Below are positions 9,870 through 17,734 of a DNA stretch of 64,000 bases, piece after piece. The stretch spans positions 74,393-138,392 of the forward strand of contig JAVBTY010000009.1 of assembly GCA_031555955.1 (NCBI GenBank), read 5' to 3'. The position numbers and the translations under genes are program-made. Each line of letters opens with the position of its first letter. Within the stretch, counting starts at the first letter, position 1. The DNA is from Azoarcus sp031555955 (lineage in GTDB: Bacteria > Pseudomonadota > Gammaproteobacteria > Burkholderiales > Rhodocyclaceae). Below the pieces are notes generated by a model. The model worked only from the letters and a program-made list of their open reading frames with translations. It made no database searches and was not told where the DNA came from.

Positions 9870-10226
9870 ATGCCGCGACACCACTTCTTCCGCTCCGCCC
9901 GCGCCCTGCTCCACCGTCTTGCCGCCGCCGCGCTGGCCGCATGCCTGGCGCTGCCCGCGCTGGCAGCCGAACCCGTCATCATCGACGTGCGCACGCCCGC
10001 CGAATACGCGCAGGGGCATATCAGCGGCGCGCTCAACCTGCCCTACGACACAATCGCCGCCCACATCACCGCCGCCGCGCCGGACAAGGCCGCGCCGGTG
10101 ATCCTCTACTGCCGCAGCGGACGGCGCTCCGCCATCGCCCTGGAAACGCTGAAGGGCGCGGGCTATACGCACGCGGAAAATTACGGGGGACTGGAAGAAG
10201 CCCGGAAGCGGCTGGAGGGGCGCTGA
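9870..10226 (+). CDS. Periplasmic rhodanese-like protein
   Basis: A 118-residue single-domain rhodanese. Residues 1 to about 32 form a signal peptide (Arg/His-rich n-region, Ala/Leu core, ALAA cleavage site), so the mature protein should be periplasmic, like PspE. The domain opens with VIIDVRTPAEYAQGHISGA and has the active-site loop CRSGRRS with the catalytic Cys. It could transfer sulfane sulfur to thiol acceptors, but the physiological acceptor is unknown. It lies 37 bases after the unrecognised gene on the same strand. Confidence 0.85.
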   Translation: MPRHHFFRSARALLHRLAAAALAACLALPALAAEPVIIDVRTPAEYAQGHISGALNLPYDTIAAHITAAAPDKAAPVILYCRSGRRSAIALETLKGAGYTHAENYGGLEEARKRLEGR

Positions 10227-10318
10227 CGCGGCCCGGACGCCGCCTGCGCCGTATCCCGCAGCAGCCCTTGCCGCATCCCGCCGCCATTGCGGCGGCCATC
10301 CGCCCCTCCGGGCAGAAA

Positions 10319-10657
10319 TCACCCGCCGGGAACCAGCAGACGTCCTGCGTAAGGCGCGGCGGCGAACAGAAAAGCGGCCAGAAAAAGCGCCACGGTTACG
10401 CGCCCAGGCAGCGGAAAGCGGCGGATGCCACGGAACAGGCCGCATCCCAGGAAAAACGCTCCGGCGGAAAAACTCCCCTGCTCCCACGCCTGCCGCATCC
10501 AGACGGAGGCGTGAGGCCCGGGCATTCCGTCCGCCGCCCGGATGCCAAACAGCGCATTGACCAGAAACAGGAAGGCCAGCGCGGCGCAGCACAGCAGCGC
10601 GGCCCATGCGAGCAGGGTTTGCCCGGTTTTTCTGTCAGGAGTGGAAGTCATGCTCAT
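10319..10657 (-). CDS. Small hypothetical inner-membrane protein
   Basis: The 112-residue product starts MSMTSTPDRK and shows three hydrophobic segments (about residues 15-37, 63-78 and 86-107), with positive residues between them. I recognise no family. It lies 52 bases downstream of mnmA on the same strand and could be the last gene of that transcript. An ATG two codons downstream is an equally plausible start. Nothing in the sequence gives a function. Confidence 0.6.
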   Translation of the reverse strand: MSMTSTPDRKTGQTLLAWAALLCCAALAFLFLVNALFGIRAADGMPGPHASVWMRQAWEQGSFSAGAFFLGCGLFRGIRRFPLPGRVTVALFLAAFLFAAAPYAGRLLVPGG

Positions 10658-10709
10658 CCGTTCGTCTGGCAGGCGGTTTTTGTGGTGGCCGGTATCCGGA
10701 AATCCGGGT

Positions 10710-11837
10710 TCAGAGAATGACGCCGCCGCCGAGGCAGACCCGGGATTCGTACACCACCACGCTTTGCCCCGGCGTCAGCGCCCATTGCGGCTGGGCGAAC
10801 GCGATCGTGGCGCGGCCATCGGCGATGCGGTCGATTTCGCACGGCGCATCCGCCGTGCGGTAGCGCGGCTTGGCGGTATAGACCCAGTGCGTATGCGGAT
10901 CGCGCCCGGCGATCCAGTGCAGATCGCCCGCCGTCAGACTGTCCCTGAGCAGGGCCGGGTGTTCGTGCCCCTGGACAACGTGGAGAACGTTGGCCGCGAC
11001 ATCCTTCCCCGCCACGTACCACGCATCGTGTTCGCCCGCTTCGTCCTGACCGCCCTTGATGCCGCCGATGTGCAGCCCCTTGCGCTGGCCGATGGTGTGG
11101 TACATCAGGCCCTGGTGTTCGCCGAGCACACGGCCATCGTCGAGGCAGCGGATCTCGCCCGGGCGCACCGGCAGATAGCGCATGAGAAATTCGCGGAACG
11201 GGCGTTCGCCGATGAAACAGATGCCGGTGGAATCCTTTTTTGCAGCAACGTGCAGGTTTGCTCCGGCGGCGATTTTGCGCACCTCGCGCTTGTAGAGCGC
11301 GCCGAGCGGAAAGAGGGTTTTGCTCAGCTGTTCCTGGCTGAGGCGGTAGAGGAAATAGCTCTGGTCCTTGGCGCCGTCCTCGGCCTTGAGCAGCTGGAAT
11401 TCGCTCCGCCCGTCGCTGTTCCATTCGCGCACCTGCGCGTAATGCCCGGTGGCGATGCGGTCGGCGCCCAGCGCCATGGCGTGGTCGAGAAAGCAGCGGA
11501 ACTTGATCTCGGAGTTGCACAGAATGTCCGGATTGGGCGTGCGCCCGGCCTCGTATTCGCGCAGAAAATCCGCGAACACGCGCTCCCGGTATTCCTGGCT
11601 GAAATTCACCACTTCCAGATCGATGCCGATGGCGTCGCACACCGAGGCGACATCGACCAGATCCTGCCGCGTGGAGCAGTATTCGCCATCGTCATCGTCT
11701 TCCCAGTTTTTCATGAACAGCCCGGTGACGCGGTAGCCCTGCTGCTTGAGCAGCAGCGCGCTCACCGAGGAGTCCACGCCGCCGGACATGCCGACGACCA
11801 CGCTCATTCCACCGGGATCCTGTTTTTTACTCGACAT
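10710..11837 (-). CDS. mnmA: tRNA-specific 2-thiouridylase MnmA
   Basis: MnmA inserts sulfur at C2 of the wobble uridine in tRNAs for Lys, Glu and Gln, using ATP and sulfur relayed from IscS/Tus. The 375-residue protein has the PP-loop GMSGGVDSS near residue 17. Its first catalytic Cys lies in NPDILCNSEIKF and the second in STGICFIGERPF. The C-terminal beta-barrel domain is complete. The chosen ATG at 11837 (MSSKKQDPGG) has a good gggagaagga ribosome-binding sequence. Its first bases overlap the end of the upstream periplasmic-protein gene by 11 bases, indicating translational coupling. Confidence 0.96.
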   Translation of the reverse strand: MSSKKQDPGGMSVVVGMSGGVDSSVSALLLKQQGYRVTGLFMKNWEDDDDGEYCSTRQDLVDVASVCDAIGIDLEVVNFSQEYRERVFADFLREYEAGRTPNPDILCNSEIKFRCFLDHAMALGADRIATGHYAQVREWNSDGRSEFQLLKAEDGAKDQSYFLYRLSQEQLSKTLFPLGALYKREVRKIAAGANLHVAAKKDSTGICFIGERPFREFLMRYLPVRPGEIRCLDDGRVLGEHQGLMYHTIGQRKGLHIGGIKGGQDEAGEHDAWYVAGKDVAANVLHVVQGHEHPALLRDSLTAGDLHWIAGRDPHTHWVYTAKPRYRTADAPCEIDRIADGRATIAFAQPQWALTPGQSVVVYESRVCLGGGVIL

Positions 11838-12420
11838 TCGGTCCTTCTCCCTCAAACCAGTCAGCCAGCGGCAGTATCGCCGCCGGATCTCCATTGTCGG
11901 CAAACCAGCTGTCGACCGCGAAACGGGCGCTGCCATAGCCCCCGCCCGGCTCCGACGCGGCCAGACGGGCCGTTTCTTCGATCACAGCGGAAAAATGCTG
12001 GAAAACCAGCCGCGCGCGTCGCGCCGGTTCCATTACGCGATGAAACCGCAACCAGCCGCGCGCCTCCAGCAGCCGCAGCAGACGGGTGGTGGAGGTGGAA
12101 TGGTCGATGCAGTCCATGCGCCCATCCACGCCATCGTCGAGATAATTTCCCCGCCGGTCTGCCGCCACCGGCGTCTGCTCCCCCGCGATCCGGTACAGGC
12201 GGCCAATGACGGCGGCGAGCGCCTCACGCTCGGCGGCGGCATCGCGCGCGGCGGCCAGCGCGGCGCGCGCCGGTTCGAGCTGCCCGTCGCTGAACACCAC
12301 CAGCGCTTCCGTCAGACAGCCGTAGTTGTAGCAGATCGTGATGACGCTGCCCGCATGCGCGGGCAGGGAAAAGGCCGCAGCGACCAGCGCGAATCCGGCG
12401 GCGATCCGTTGCGCCTTCAT
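11827..12420 (-). CDS. Periplasmic protein of unknown function with possible Cys-His-Asp (transglutaminase-like) triad
   Basis: The 197-residue protein starts at the ATG at 12420 (MKAQRIAAGF) with a clear signal peptide cleaved near residue 23 (LPAHA). The mature part begins with a Cys pair (C30, C35), likely a disulfide. Further on, C104 lies in GRMDCIDHST, H142 in QHFSAVIE and D170 in FAVDSW. That order and spacing (Cys at the start of a helix, His and Asp on following strands) resembles transglutaminase-like cysteine peptidases. The assignment is my inference from motif order, not a recognised family match. The start overlaps the Nudix stop by four bases (ATGA) and the end overlaps mnmA, so the three genes form one translationally coupled operon. 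Confidence 0.75.
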   Translation of the reverse strand: MKAQRIAAGFALVAAAFSLPAHAGSVITICYNYGCLTEALVVFSDGQLEPARAALAAARDAAAEREALAAVIGRLYRIAGEQTPVAADRRGNYLDDGVDGRMDCIDHSTSTTRLLRLLEARGWLRFHRVMEPARRARLVFQHFSAVIEETARLAASEPGGGYGSARFAVDSWFADNGDPAAILPLADWFEGEGPNVE

Positions 12421-12869
12421 GCGCGCGAGCGGATGAAATCGAGCGGAAAACGGCGTCCCGCCAGCCAGTCGTCGATGCAGCGCAGCACCAGCGGGCTGCG
12501 CAGGCGCTCGCGGCTGGCGCGGATTTCGTCCGCCGTCATCCACACGGTGCGCACGATGCCGCTATCCAGCGCGCGTCCCGGCGCCTCTTCTCCCGCCTCG
12601 CCGCCAAAAGCAAAGCGCAGATAGGTGATGCCGTCATCCGGCAGCTGCCGTTCATAAACGCCCACCAGATATCCGGGGGTAAACGGGCGCGCGGTTTCTT
12701 CCAGCGTTTCGCGCACCACGGCCTCGAACAGCGATTCCCCCTGTTCGAGATGCCCGGCGGGCTGATTCAGACGCAGGCCTTCCGCAGTGTTTTCCTCGAC
12801 CAGCAGAAAACGGCCCTCCCGCCCGATCACGGCGGCAACGGTAACGTTAGGCTTCCAGATGCGTTTCAT
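12417..12869 (-). CDS. Nudix hydrolase upstream of MnmA
   Basis: A 150-residue Nudix protein with the box G-x5-E-x7-RE-x2-EE in GHLEQGESLFEAVVRETLEE. The Nudix box binds Mg and cleaves nucleoside diphosphates linked to another moiety. The family members upstream of mnmA in betaproteobacteria are annotated as NudJ-like phosphatases, but the substrate cannot be read from the sequence. I chose the ATG at 12869 (MKRIWKPNVTVAAV) because related proteins begin close to this strand. An in-frame ATG at 12911 would add 14 hydrophobic residues and has slightly better purine spacing, so the start is not settled. Confidence 0.85.
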   Translation of the reverse strand: MKRIWKPNVTVAAVIGREGRFLLVEENTAEGLRLNQPAGHLEQGESLFEAVVRETLEETARPFTPGYLVGVYERQLPDDGITYLRFAFGGEAGEEAPGRALDSGIVRTVWMTADEIRASRERLRSPLVLRCIDDWLAGRRFPLDFIRSRA

Positions 12870-12967
12870 GAGGATGCGCAGAGGGAGGATGAAATAACCG
12901 GAAACGGGCATTTTACCCCGCTGTCAGACAAACGCGCCCCGTGCAGCGTTATCCGCGTTCTTTGCGC

Positions 12968-12973
12968 TAGAAT
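12968..12973 (+). promoter_or_regulatory. Putative -10 element for ilvE
   Basis: TAGAAT, in the context gcgcTAGAATccgc, lies 69 bases upstream of the ilvE ATG in the gap between the divergent Nudix operon and ilvE. The candidate -35 at a 17-base spacer (agcgtt) is weak. The same ctagaatccgc context recurs before the DUF3579 gene in this window. Confidence 0.4.
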
Positions 12974-13041
12974 CCGCAGGCTAAGCTTCCGCAGCCTGGC
13001 GAATCCGCCCATACCGAATTTTTCCGCAGGAGACTCCCACC

Positions 13042-13962
13042 ATGTCCATGGCCGACCGCGACGGTTTCATCTGGTACGACGGCAAACTCGTACCGTGGCG
13101 CGACGCGACCACCCACGTGCTCACCCACTCGCTGCATTACGGCCTGTCCGTTTTCGAAGGCGTGCGCGCGTACAAAACCGCCAGGGGCACCGCGATTTTC
13201 CGCCTTGCCGAGCATACGCAGCGCCTGATCAACTCGGGCAAAATTTACATGATGGACATCCCTTATACGAAGGATGTCCTGATCGAGGCGCAGAAAGAAG
13301 TCGTGCGGGCGAACGGGCTGGAATCCTGCTATCTGCGCCCGATCGCGTTCTACGGATCGGAGAAGATGGGCATTTCCACGCGCGGCGCAACGGTGCACGT
13401 CGCCATCGCCGCCTGGCCGTGGGGCGCCTATCTGGGCGAGGAAGGGCTGGAAAAGGGCATCCGCATCAAAACCTCTTCCTTTGTCCGTCACCACGTCAAT
13501 GTGACGATGCCGCGCGCCAAGCTCGCCAGCACCTACGCCAACTCCATTCTCGCCAACCTTGAGGCGACGCAGGACGGCTACGACGAGGCGCTGCTGCTCG
13601 ACACCCAGGGCTTCGTCGCCGAGGGCGCGGGGGAAAATCTTTTCGTCATCAAGGACGGCATCATCTACGAGCCCGAACTGGCCTCGGCGCTGACCGGCAT
13701 CACGCGTGATTCCGTCATCCGCATCGCGCGCGAACTCGGCTTCGAGATCCAGACCCGCCGCCTTACCCGCGACGATATCTACATTGCCGACGAAGCCTTC
13801 TTCACCGGCACCGCGGCCGAAGTCACCCCCATCCGCGAACTGGACAACCGCAAAATTGGCGAAGGCCGCCGCGGCCCGATCACCGCCCGGATCCAGGCCC
13901 GCTTCTTCGACGTCGTCAACGGCCGCGCGCCCGAATACGACGCCTGGCTCGCCTACGTCTGA
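13042..13962 (+). CDS. ilvE: Branched-chain amino acid aminotransferase
   Basis: IlvE catalyses the last step of valine, leucine and isoleucine synthesis and the first step of their breakdown. It is a fold-IV PLP enzyme. The 306-residue length fits. The N-terminal block HSLHYGLSVFEGVRAY is the class-IV substrate/PLP signature. K160 in RAKLASTYANS is the Schiff-base lysine, and the family motif EGAGENLFV and the phosphate-binding block FFTGTAAEVTPI are present. The start ATG at 13042 follows an aggagactcccacc ribosome-binding region. A small zinc-finger gene follows after 10 bases and is probably co-transcribed. Confidence 0.95.
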   Translation: MSMADRDGFIWYDGKLVPWRDATTHVLTHSLHYGLSVFEGVRAYKTARGTAIFRLAEHTQRLINSGKIYMMDIPYTKDVLIEAQKEVVRANGLESCYLRPIAFYGSEKMGISTRGATVHVAIAAWPWGAYLGEEGLEKGIRIKTSSFVRHHVNVTMPRAKLASTYANSILANLEATQDGYDEALLLDTQGFVAEGAGENLFVIKDGIIYEPELASALTGITRDSVIRIARELGFEIQTRRLTRDDIYIADEAFFTGTAAEVTPIRELDNRKIGEGRRGPITARIQARFFDVVNGRAPEYDAWLAYV

Positions 13963-13972
13963 GGAGCCCCGC

Positions 13973-14185
13973 ATGACCACCAGCGCCACAACGAAAACCG
14001 CAAAAACCGCCCCTGTTGAAGTAACCGCGCACGACCTGCCGCTGCACTGCCCGCGCCCGGGCTCGCCGCTGTGGGCGCAGCATCCCCGCGTCTTTCTCGA
14101 TGTGCTGAAGGCAGGCGAGGCGGTCTGTCCCTACTGCAGCGCCCGTTACATCTTCACAGGCAAACGGCCCACCGGCCACCACTGA
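13973..14185 (+). CDS. Small zinc-finger domain protein (zf-CHCC type)
   Basis: A 70-residue protein starting MTTSATTKTA. It has a metal-binding pattern: a Cys in LHCPRPG, a His in WAQHPRVF and a CPYC pair followed by ARYIF. This matches the CHCC zinc-finger family related to the small subunit of mitochondrial complex I. In betaproteobacteria it is commonly found directly after ilvE, as here (10-base gap, with gaggag of the ilvE tail as ribosome-binding site). Its role is unknown. The N-terminal Thr/Ala/Lys tail looks disordered. Confidence 0.85.
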   Translation: MTTSATTKTAKTAPVEVTAHDLPLHCPRPGSPLWAQHPRVFLDVLKAGEAVCPYCSARYIFTGKRPTGHH

Positions 14186-14214
14186 CCGGGCAGCCTGCAA
14201 CGCGTCATCCTGCG

Positions 14215-14262
14215 GGGGCGGCAACGCCCTCGCGCCATGTTGACGGCAACCGCCCCGTTTTT
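14215..14262 (+). terminator. Possible terminator after ilvE and the zinc-finger gene
   Basis: GGGGCGG (14215-14221) can pair with CCGCCCC (14250-14256) across a 28-base loop, followed by g and five T residues (14258-14262). The loop is long and the next gene starts only 12 bases later, so this is tentative. Confidence 0.35.
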
Positions 14263-14273
14263 CCGGAACCCGC

Positions 14274-14705
14274 ATGAGCAGACCGATCTTCACTTCCGCG
14301 GCCGAGGTCGAAGCCGCTTTCTATGACGCGCTTGCCCGCGCGGATATCAGCGCCATGATGACGCTCTGGTCCGAGGACGAAGACGTCGTCTGCATCCGCC
14401 CGGACGAACCGCGCACGGTCGGCCTCGCTGCCATACGGGAATCGTGGCGCAAACTGTTTTCCAGCGGCCCGCGCAGAATCGCGCGCGCATCGCATCAGGT
14501 CGTCAGCGCCAACATGATGCTGACCGTTCATAACGTCTGCGAATACGCCAGCACCGGGGATGCCGACGCATCCGCCCCGCCCGTCATCGCCACCAACGTT
14601 TACACCCGCGGCGCGCTCGGCTGGCGCATGGTGATGCACCATGCCTCGGAAATTCCCGGGGAAGATCAGCCGCTCATGCACCTTGCCCCGCATGCGGTGC
14701 ATTGA
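14274..14705 (+). CDS. NTF2-like/SnoaL-type protein of unknown function
   Basis: A 143-residue protein with the shape of the NTF2-like alpha+beta barrel family (DUF4440/SnoaL-like). The N-terminal helix AEVEAAFYDALARADISAMM is followed by the loop WSEDEDVVCIRPDEP and a strand-rich C-terminal half. In related proteins this stretch appears as MxxLWxxDxxVxxxxP. No catalytic residue set is evident, and there is no signal peptide. It lies between the ilvE pair and lysS on the same strand without an obvious functional tie. The ATG at 14274 is the only good start. Confidence 0.75.
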   Translation: MSRPIFTSAAEVEAAFYDALARADISAMMTLWSEDEDVVCIRPDEPRTVGLAAIRESWRKLFSSGPRRIARASHQVVSANMMLTVHNVCEYASTGDADASAPPVIATNVYTRGALGWRMVMHHASEIPGEDQPLMHLAPHAVH

Positions 14706-14883
14706 CAGACCTTCTGCCTGACCGGCGCGGCATGGCCGCTGACGAAAAGACCACGCCCACCAGTCCCACCCCGCAAACGTTCCGTGACGCGCGCTGGCGC
14801 AGATACAACGCCAGCCCATGCGGATTTGCCCGTACCCGCCATGCCTGCGAGAATTGAACCCTCTTTGGAGCCCCTTATCCGCC

Positions 14884-16386
14884 ATGTCTGATCAAGCCAG
14901 CCCGCCCCTCCAGGACGAAAACCACATCATCGCCGAGCGCCGCGAAAAACTTGCCGCATGGCGCCAGTCCGGCAAAGCCTTTCCCAATGATTTTTCGCGT
15001 GAAAACACCGCGGGCAAGCTCGACGAACTCTATGGCGAAAAAGATGCGGAAACGCTCGCAGGCATGCCGGTAGAAGTCCGCGTCGCGGGCCGGATCATGC
15101 TCAAGCGGGTCATGGGCAAGGCAAGCTTCATCACCATCCAGGATCTGTCCGGGCGCATCCAGCTTTATGTGACGCGCGACGCGGTGGGCGAAGAAATCTA
15201 CGCTGATTTCAGACACTGGGACATTGGCGATATCGTCGGCTGCGTTGGCGCGCTGTTCAAGACGAAGACGGGCGAACTCACCGTTCAGGCATCTGAAATC
15301 CGCCTGCTGACGAAAACCCTGCGCCCGCTGCCAGACAAATTCCACGGTCTGACCGATGTCGAGCAGAAATACCGCCAGCGGTATATCGATCTCATCATGA
15401 ACGAGCAGACCCGCTTCACCTTCGCCGCCCGCAGCCGCATGGTGCAGTCAATCCGCAACTACATGATTCATCATGGCTTTCTGGAAGTGGAAACGCCCAT
15501 GATGCACCCCATTCCCGGCGGTGCCGCGGCAAAGCCTTTTACGACCCACCACAACGCGCTCGACATGGATCTGTTCCTGCGCATCGCACCCGAGCTTTAT
15601 CTCAAGCGTCTGGTGGTGGGCGGTTTCGAAAAAGTGTTCGAAATCAACCGCAACTTCCGTAATGAAGGGCTGAGTCCGCGCCACAATCCTGAATTCACGA
15701 TGATGGAATTCTATGAGGCGTACGCGAACTACAGAACGCTGATGGATTTCACCGAAGGGCTGCTCCGCCATGCCGCGCGCGAAGCGCTGGGCACCGAAAG
15801 CTTCATCTATCAGGGGCGGGAACTTGATCTGTCCCGGCCCTTCGCGCGCCTGACCATGGTCGAGGCCATCCACAAATACCAGCCGGGTTTTTCCGTTGAA
15901 CAGCTGAACGATGCCGCCTGGCTCCGCGCACGCCTCGAAAGCATGGGCGTAAAGGTCAAGGCGGACGTCGGCCTGGGAAGCCTGCAACTGATGCTGTTCG
16001 AGGAAACCACCGAAGCCAGTCTGTGGGAGCCCACCTTTATCGTGGATTATCCCGCCGAGGTTTCCCCGCTCGCCCGCCGCAACGATGAAAATCCGGACAT
16101 TACTGAACGCTTCGAGCTTTTCATCGTCGGGCGCGAGATCGCCAACGGTTTCTCCGAACTGAACGACCCCGAAGATCAGGCCGCCCGTCTTCAGGAACAG
16201 GTCAAAGCCAAAAACGCGGGCGATGAAGAAGCGATGTACTACGACGCCGACTACATCCGCGCCCTGGAGTTCGGCCTCCCCCCCACCGGCGGCTGCGGCA
16301 TCGGCATCGACCGCCTCGTTATGCTGCTGACCGACTGCCCGTCGATCCGCGACGTCATCCTGTTCCCGCACATGCGGCCAGAATAG
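14884..16386 (+). CDS. lysS: Lysyl-tRNA synthetase, class II
   Basis: LysS charges tRNA-Lys. The 500-residue protein has an N-terminal OB-fold anticodon-binding domain (about residues 55-150, with VRVAGRIMLKRVMGKASF). The class II catalytic core follows: motif 1 around FLEVETPMMHPIPGGAAAKPF, motif 2 FRNEGLSPRHNPEFTMMEFY, and motif 3 near the C-terminus GCGIGIDRLVML. The start ATG at 14884 (MSDQASPPLQ) fits family N-termini. The next purine-rich ribosome-binding candidate (ggag) is about 14 bases away, which is rather far. A strong terminator follows the stop. Confidence 0.97.
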   Translation: MSDQASPPLQDENHIIAERREKLAAWRQSGKAFPNDFSRENTAGKLDELYGEKDAETLAGMPVEVRVAGRIMLKRVMGKASFITIQDLSGRIQLYVTRDAVGEEIYADFRHWDIGDIVGCVGALFKTKTGELTVQASEIRLLTKTLRPLPDKFHGLTDVEQKYRQRYIDLIMNEQTRFTFAARSRMVQSIRNYMIHHGFLEVETPMMHPIPGGAAAKPFTTHHNALDMDLFLRIAPELYLKRLVVGGFEKVFEINRNFRNEGLSPRHNPEFTMMEFYEAYANYRTLMDFTEGLLRHAAREALGTESFIYQGRELDLSRPFARLTMVEAIHKYQPGFSVEQLNDAAWLRARLESMGVKVKADVGLGSLQLMLFEETTEASLWEPTFIVDYPAEVSPLARRNDENPDITERFELFIVGREIANGFSELNDPEDQAARLQEQVKAKNAGDEEAMYYDADYIRALEFGLPPTGGCGIGIDRLVMLLTDCPSIRDVILFPHMRPE

Positions 16387-16421
16387 CTCCGGCGTATTTT
16401 CTCCAAAGATCTACACGGAAG

Positions 16422-16463
16422 CAGAAAGGGCCGTATCACCAGATACGGCCCTTTCTGTTTTTT
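16422..16463 (+). terminator. Rho-independent terminator of lysS
   Basis: A perfect 16-base-pair stem (16422-16437 with 16442-16457) closes a four-base loop (acca) and is followed by six T residues (16458-16463). It begins 35 bases after the lysS stop. The T-run is only on the plus strand, so its main direction is lysS. The hairpin also lies beyond the end of the convergent thiolase gene. Confidence 0.92.
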
Positions 16464-16531
16464 GCCAGGACTGCCGCGCTGCCGCCAGATCTGCACAGAT
16501 CACCGGCGGCGCGGTTTCTTTTGAACAGCCG

Positions 16532-17713
16532 TTACAGCCGTTCCCAGATCGTGGTAATGCCCTGGCCGCCGCCAATGCACATCGTCGCCATGCCGTAACG
16601 GCCACCGCTACGCTGCAGTTCGTGCAGCAGTTTGACAATGATTACGCCGCCCGTCGCGCCCACCGGGTGGCCAAGGGCGATCGCCCCGCCATTCGGATTT
16701 GTTTTCGCCGGATCCAGCTCCAGCCCCTTGCTCACCGCGAGCGACTGTGCGGCGAACGCTTCGTTCGACTCAACAACATCGATCTTGTCCAGCGTCAGTC
16801 CGGCACGCTGCAGGGCAAGCCTGGAAGCGGGAATCGGCCCCTCGCCCATGAGTTCGTTCGGCACCCCCGCGATCGCGTAGGCTACCAGACGCGCAATCGG
16901 CTTGTGCCCGCCCGCGGACGCCTTCGCAGCATCAGCCAGCACGAGGAATGCCGCCGCATCGTTAATGCCCGAGGCGTTGCCCGCCGTCACCGTTCCATCC
17001 TTCTTGAACGCAGGCTTCATCTTCGCCAGCGCTTCCAGCGTCGTCGCGCGCGGATGCTCGTCGGTATCGAACACCACTGGTCCCTTGCGGGTTTCGAAGG
17101 TAATCGGGGCAATCTGACCCTTGAAACGGCCATCAGCGATCGCGACAGCGGCGCGCTGCTGCGACTCCAGCGCGAAAGCATCCTGCGCCTCGCGGCTGAT
17201 GCCCCATTTCGAGGCCAGATTTTCCGCGGTAATCCCCATATGGCCTACGCCAAACGGATCGGTCAGCACCGCCACCATCGCATCGATGGCCTTGGCATCG
17301 CCCATCCGCGCGCCGGAACGCAGCGACGGCATCAGGTAGGCGCCGCGGGACATCACTTCGACGCCGCCGCCAAGCGCCATATCCGCATCACCCAGCATGA
17401 TCGCCTGGGCGGAACTGACGATGGCCTGCTGCGCGGACCCGCACAGGCGGTTAACCGCGAACGCCACCGAGTCCATCGACATTCCGCCCTGGATCGTGGC
17501 GACGCGGGCAACGTAGGGGTAACGGGATTCGGTCGGGATGCAGTTCCCCACCGTGGCGAAACTGATCTGCTTCGCATCTACCCCAGCGCGTGCGATAGCC
17601 TCTTTCACAATCACGCCGCCAAGCTCGGCCGGTTCCATATCCTTCAGCGACCCGCCAAAACCACCCACGGCAGAGCGCACCGCGCTCAGCACAACAACGT
17701 CACGACTTGCCAT
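16532..17713 (-). CDS. Acetyl-CoA C-acyltransferase (beta-ketothiolase, BktB-like)
   Basis: A 393-residue thiolase. The nucleophile is C91 in NRLCGSAQQA, where most relatives have CGSGLQA. H349 in GHPVGATG and C379 in MCIGGGQG complete the active site. The sequence resembles BktB of Cupriavidus throughout (for example GGSLKDMEPAELG), an enzyme that condenses acetyl-CoA with acyl-CoAs for polyhydroxyalkanoate synthesis or runs the reverse cleavage. No phaB, phaC or fatty-acid oxidation genes lie nearby, so the pathway is open. It follows the CobD/CbiB-family gene by 21 bases on the same strand. Confidence 0.92.
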   Translation of the reverse strand: MASRDVVVLSAVRSAVGGFGGSLKDMEPAELGGVIVKEAIARAGVDAKQISFATVGNCIPTESRYPYVARVATIQGGMSMDSVAFAVNRLCGSAQQAIVSSAQAIMLGDADMALGGGVEVMSRGAYLMPSLRSGARMGDAKAIDAMVAVLTDPFGVGHMGITAENLASKWGISREAQDAFALESQQRAAVAIADGRFKGQIAPITFETRKGPVVFDTDEHPRATTLEALAKMKPAFKKDGTVTAGNASGINDAAAFLVLADAAKASAGGHKPIARLVAYAIAGVPNELMGEGPIPASRLALQRAGLTLDKIDVVESNEAFAAQSLAVSKGLELDPAKTNPNGGAIALGHPVGATGGVIIVKLLHELQRSGGRYGMATMCIGGGQGITTIWERL

Positions 17714-17734
17714 CTCACATCTCTCCTGAGGTTA

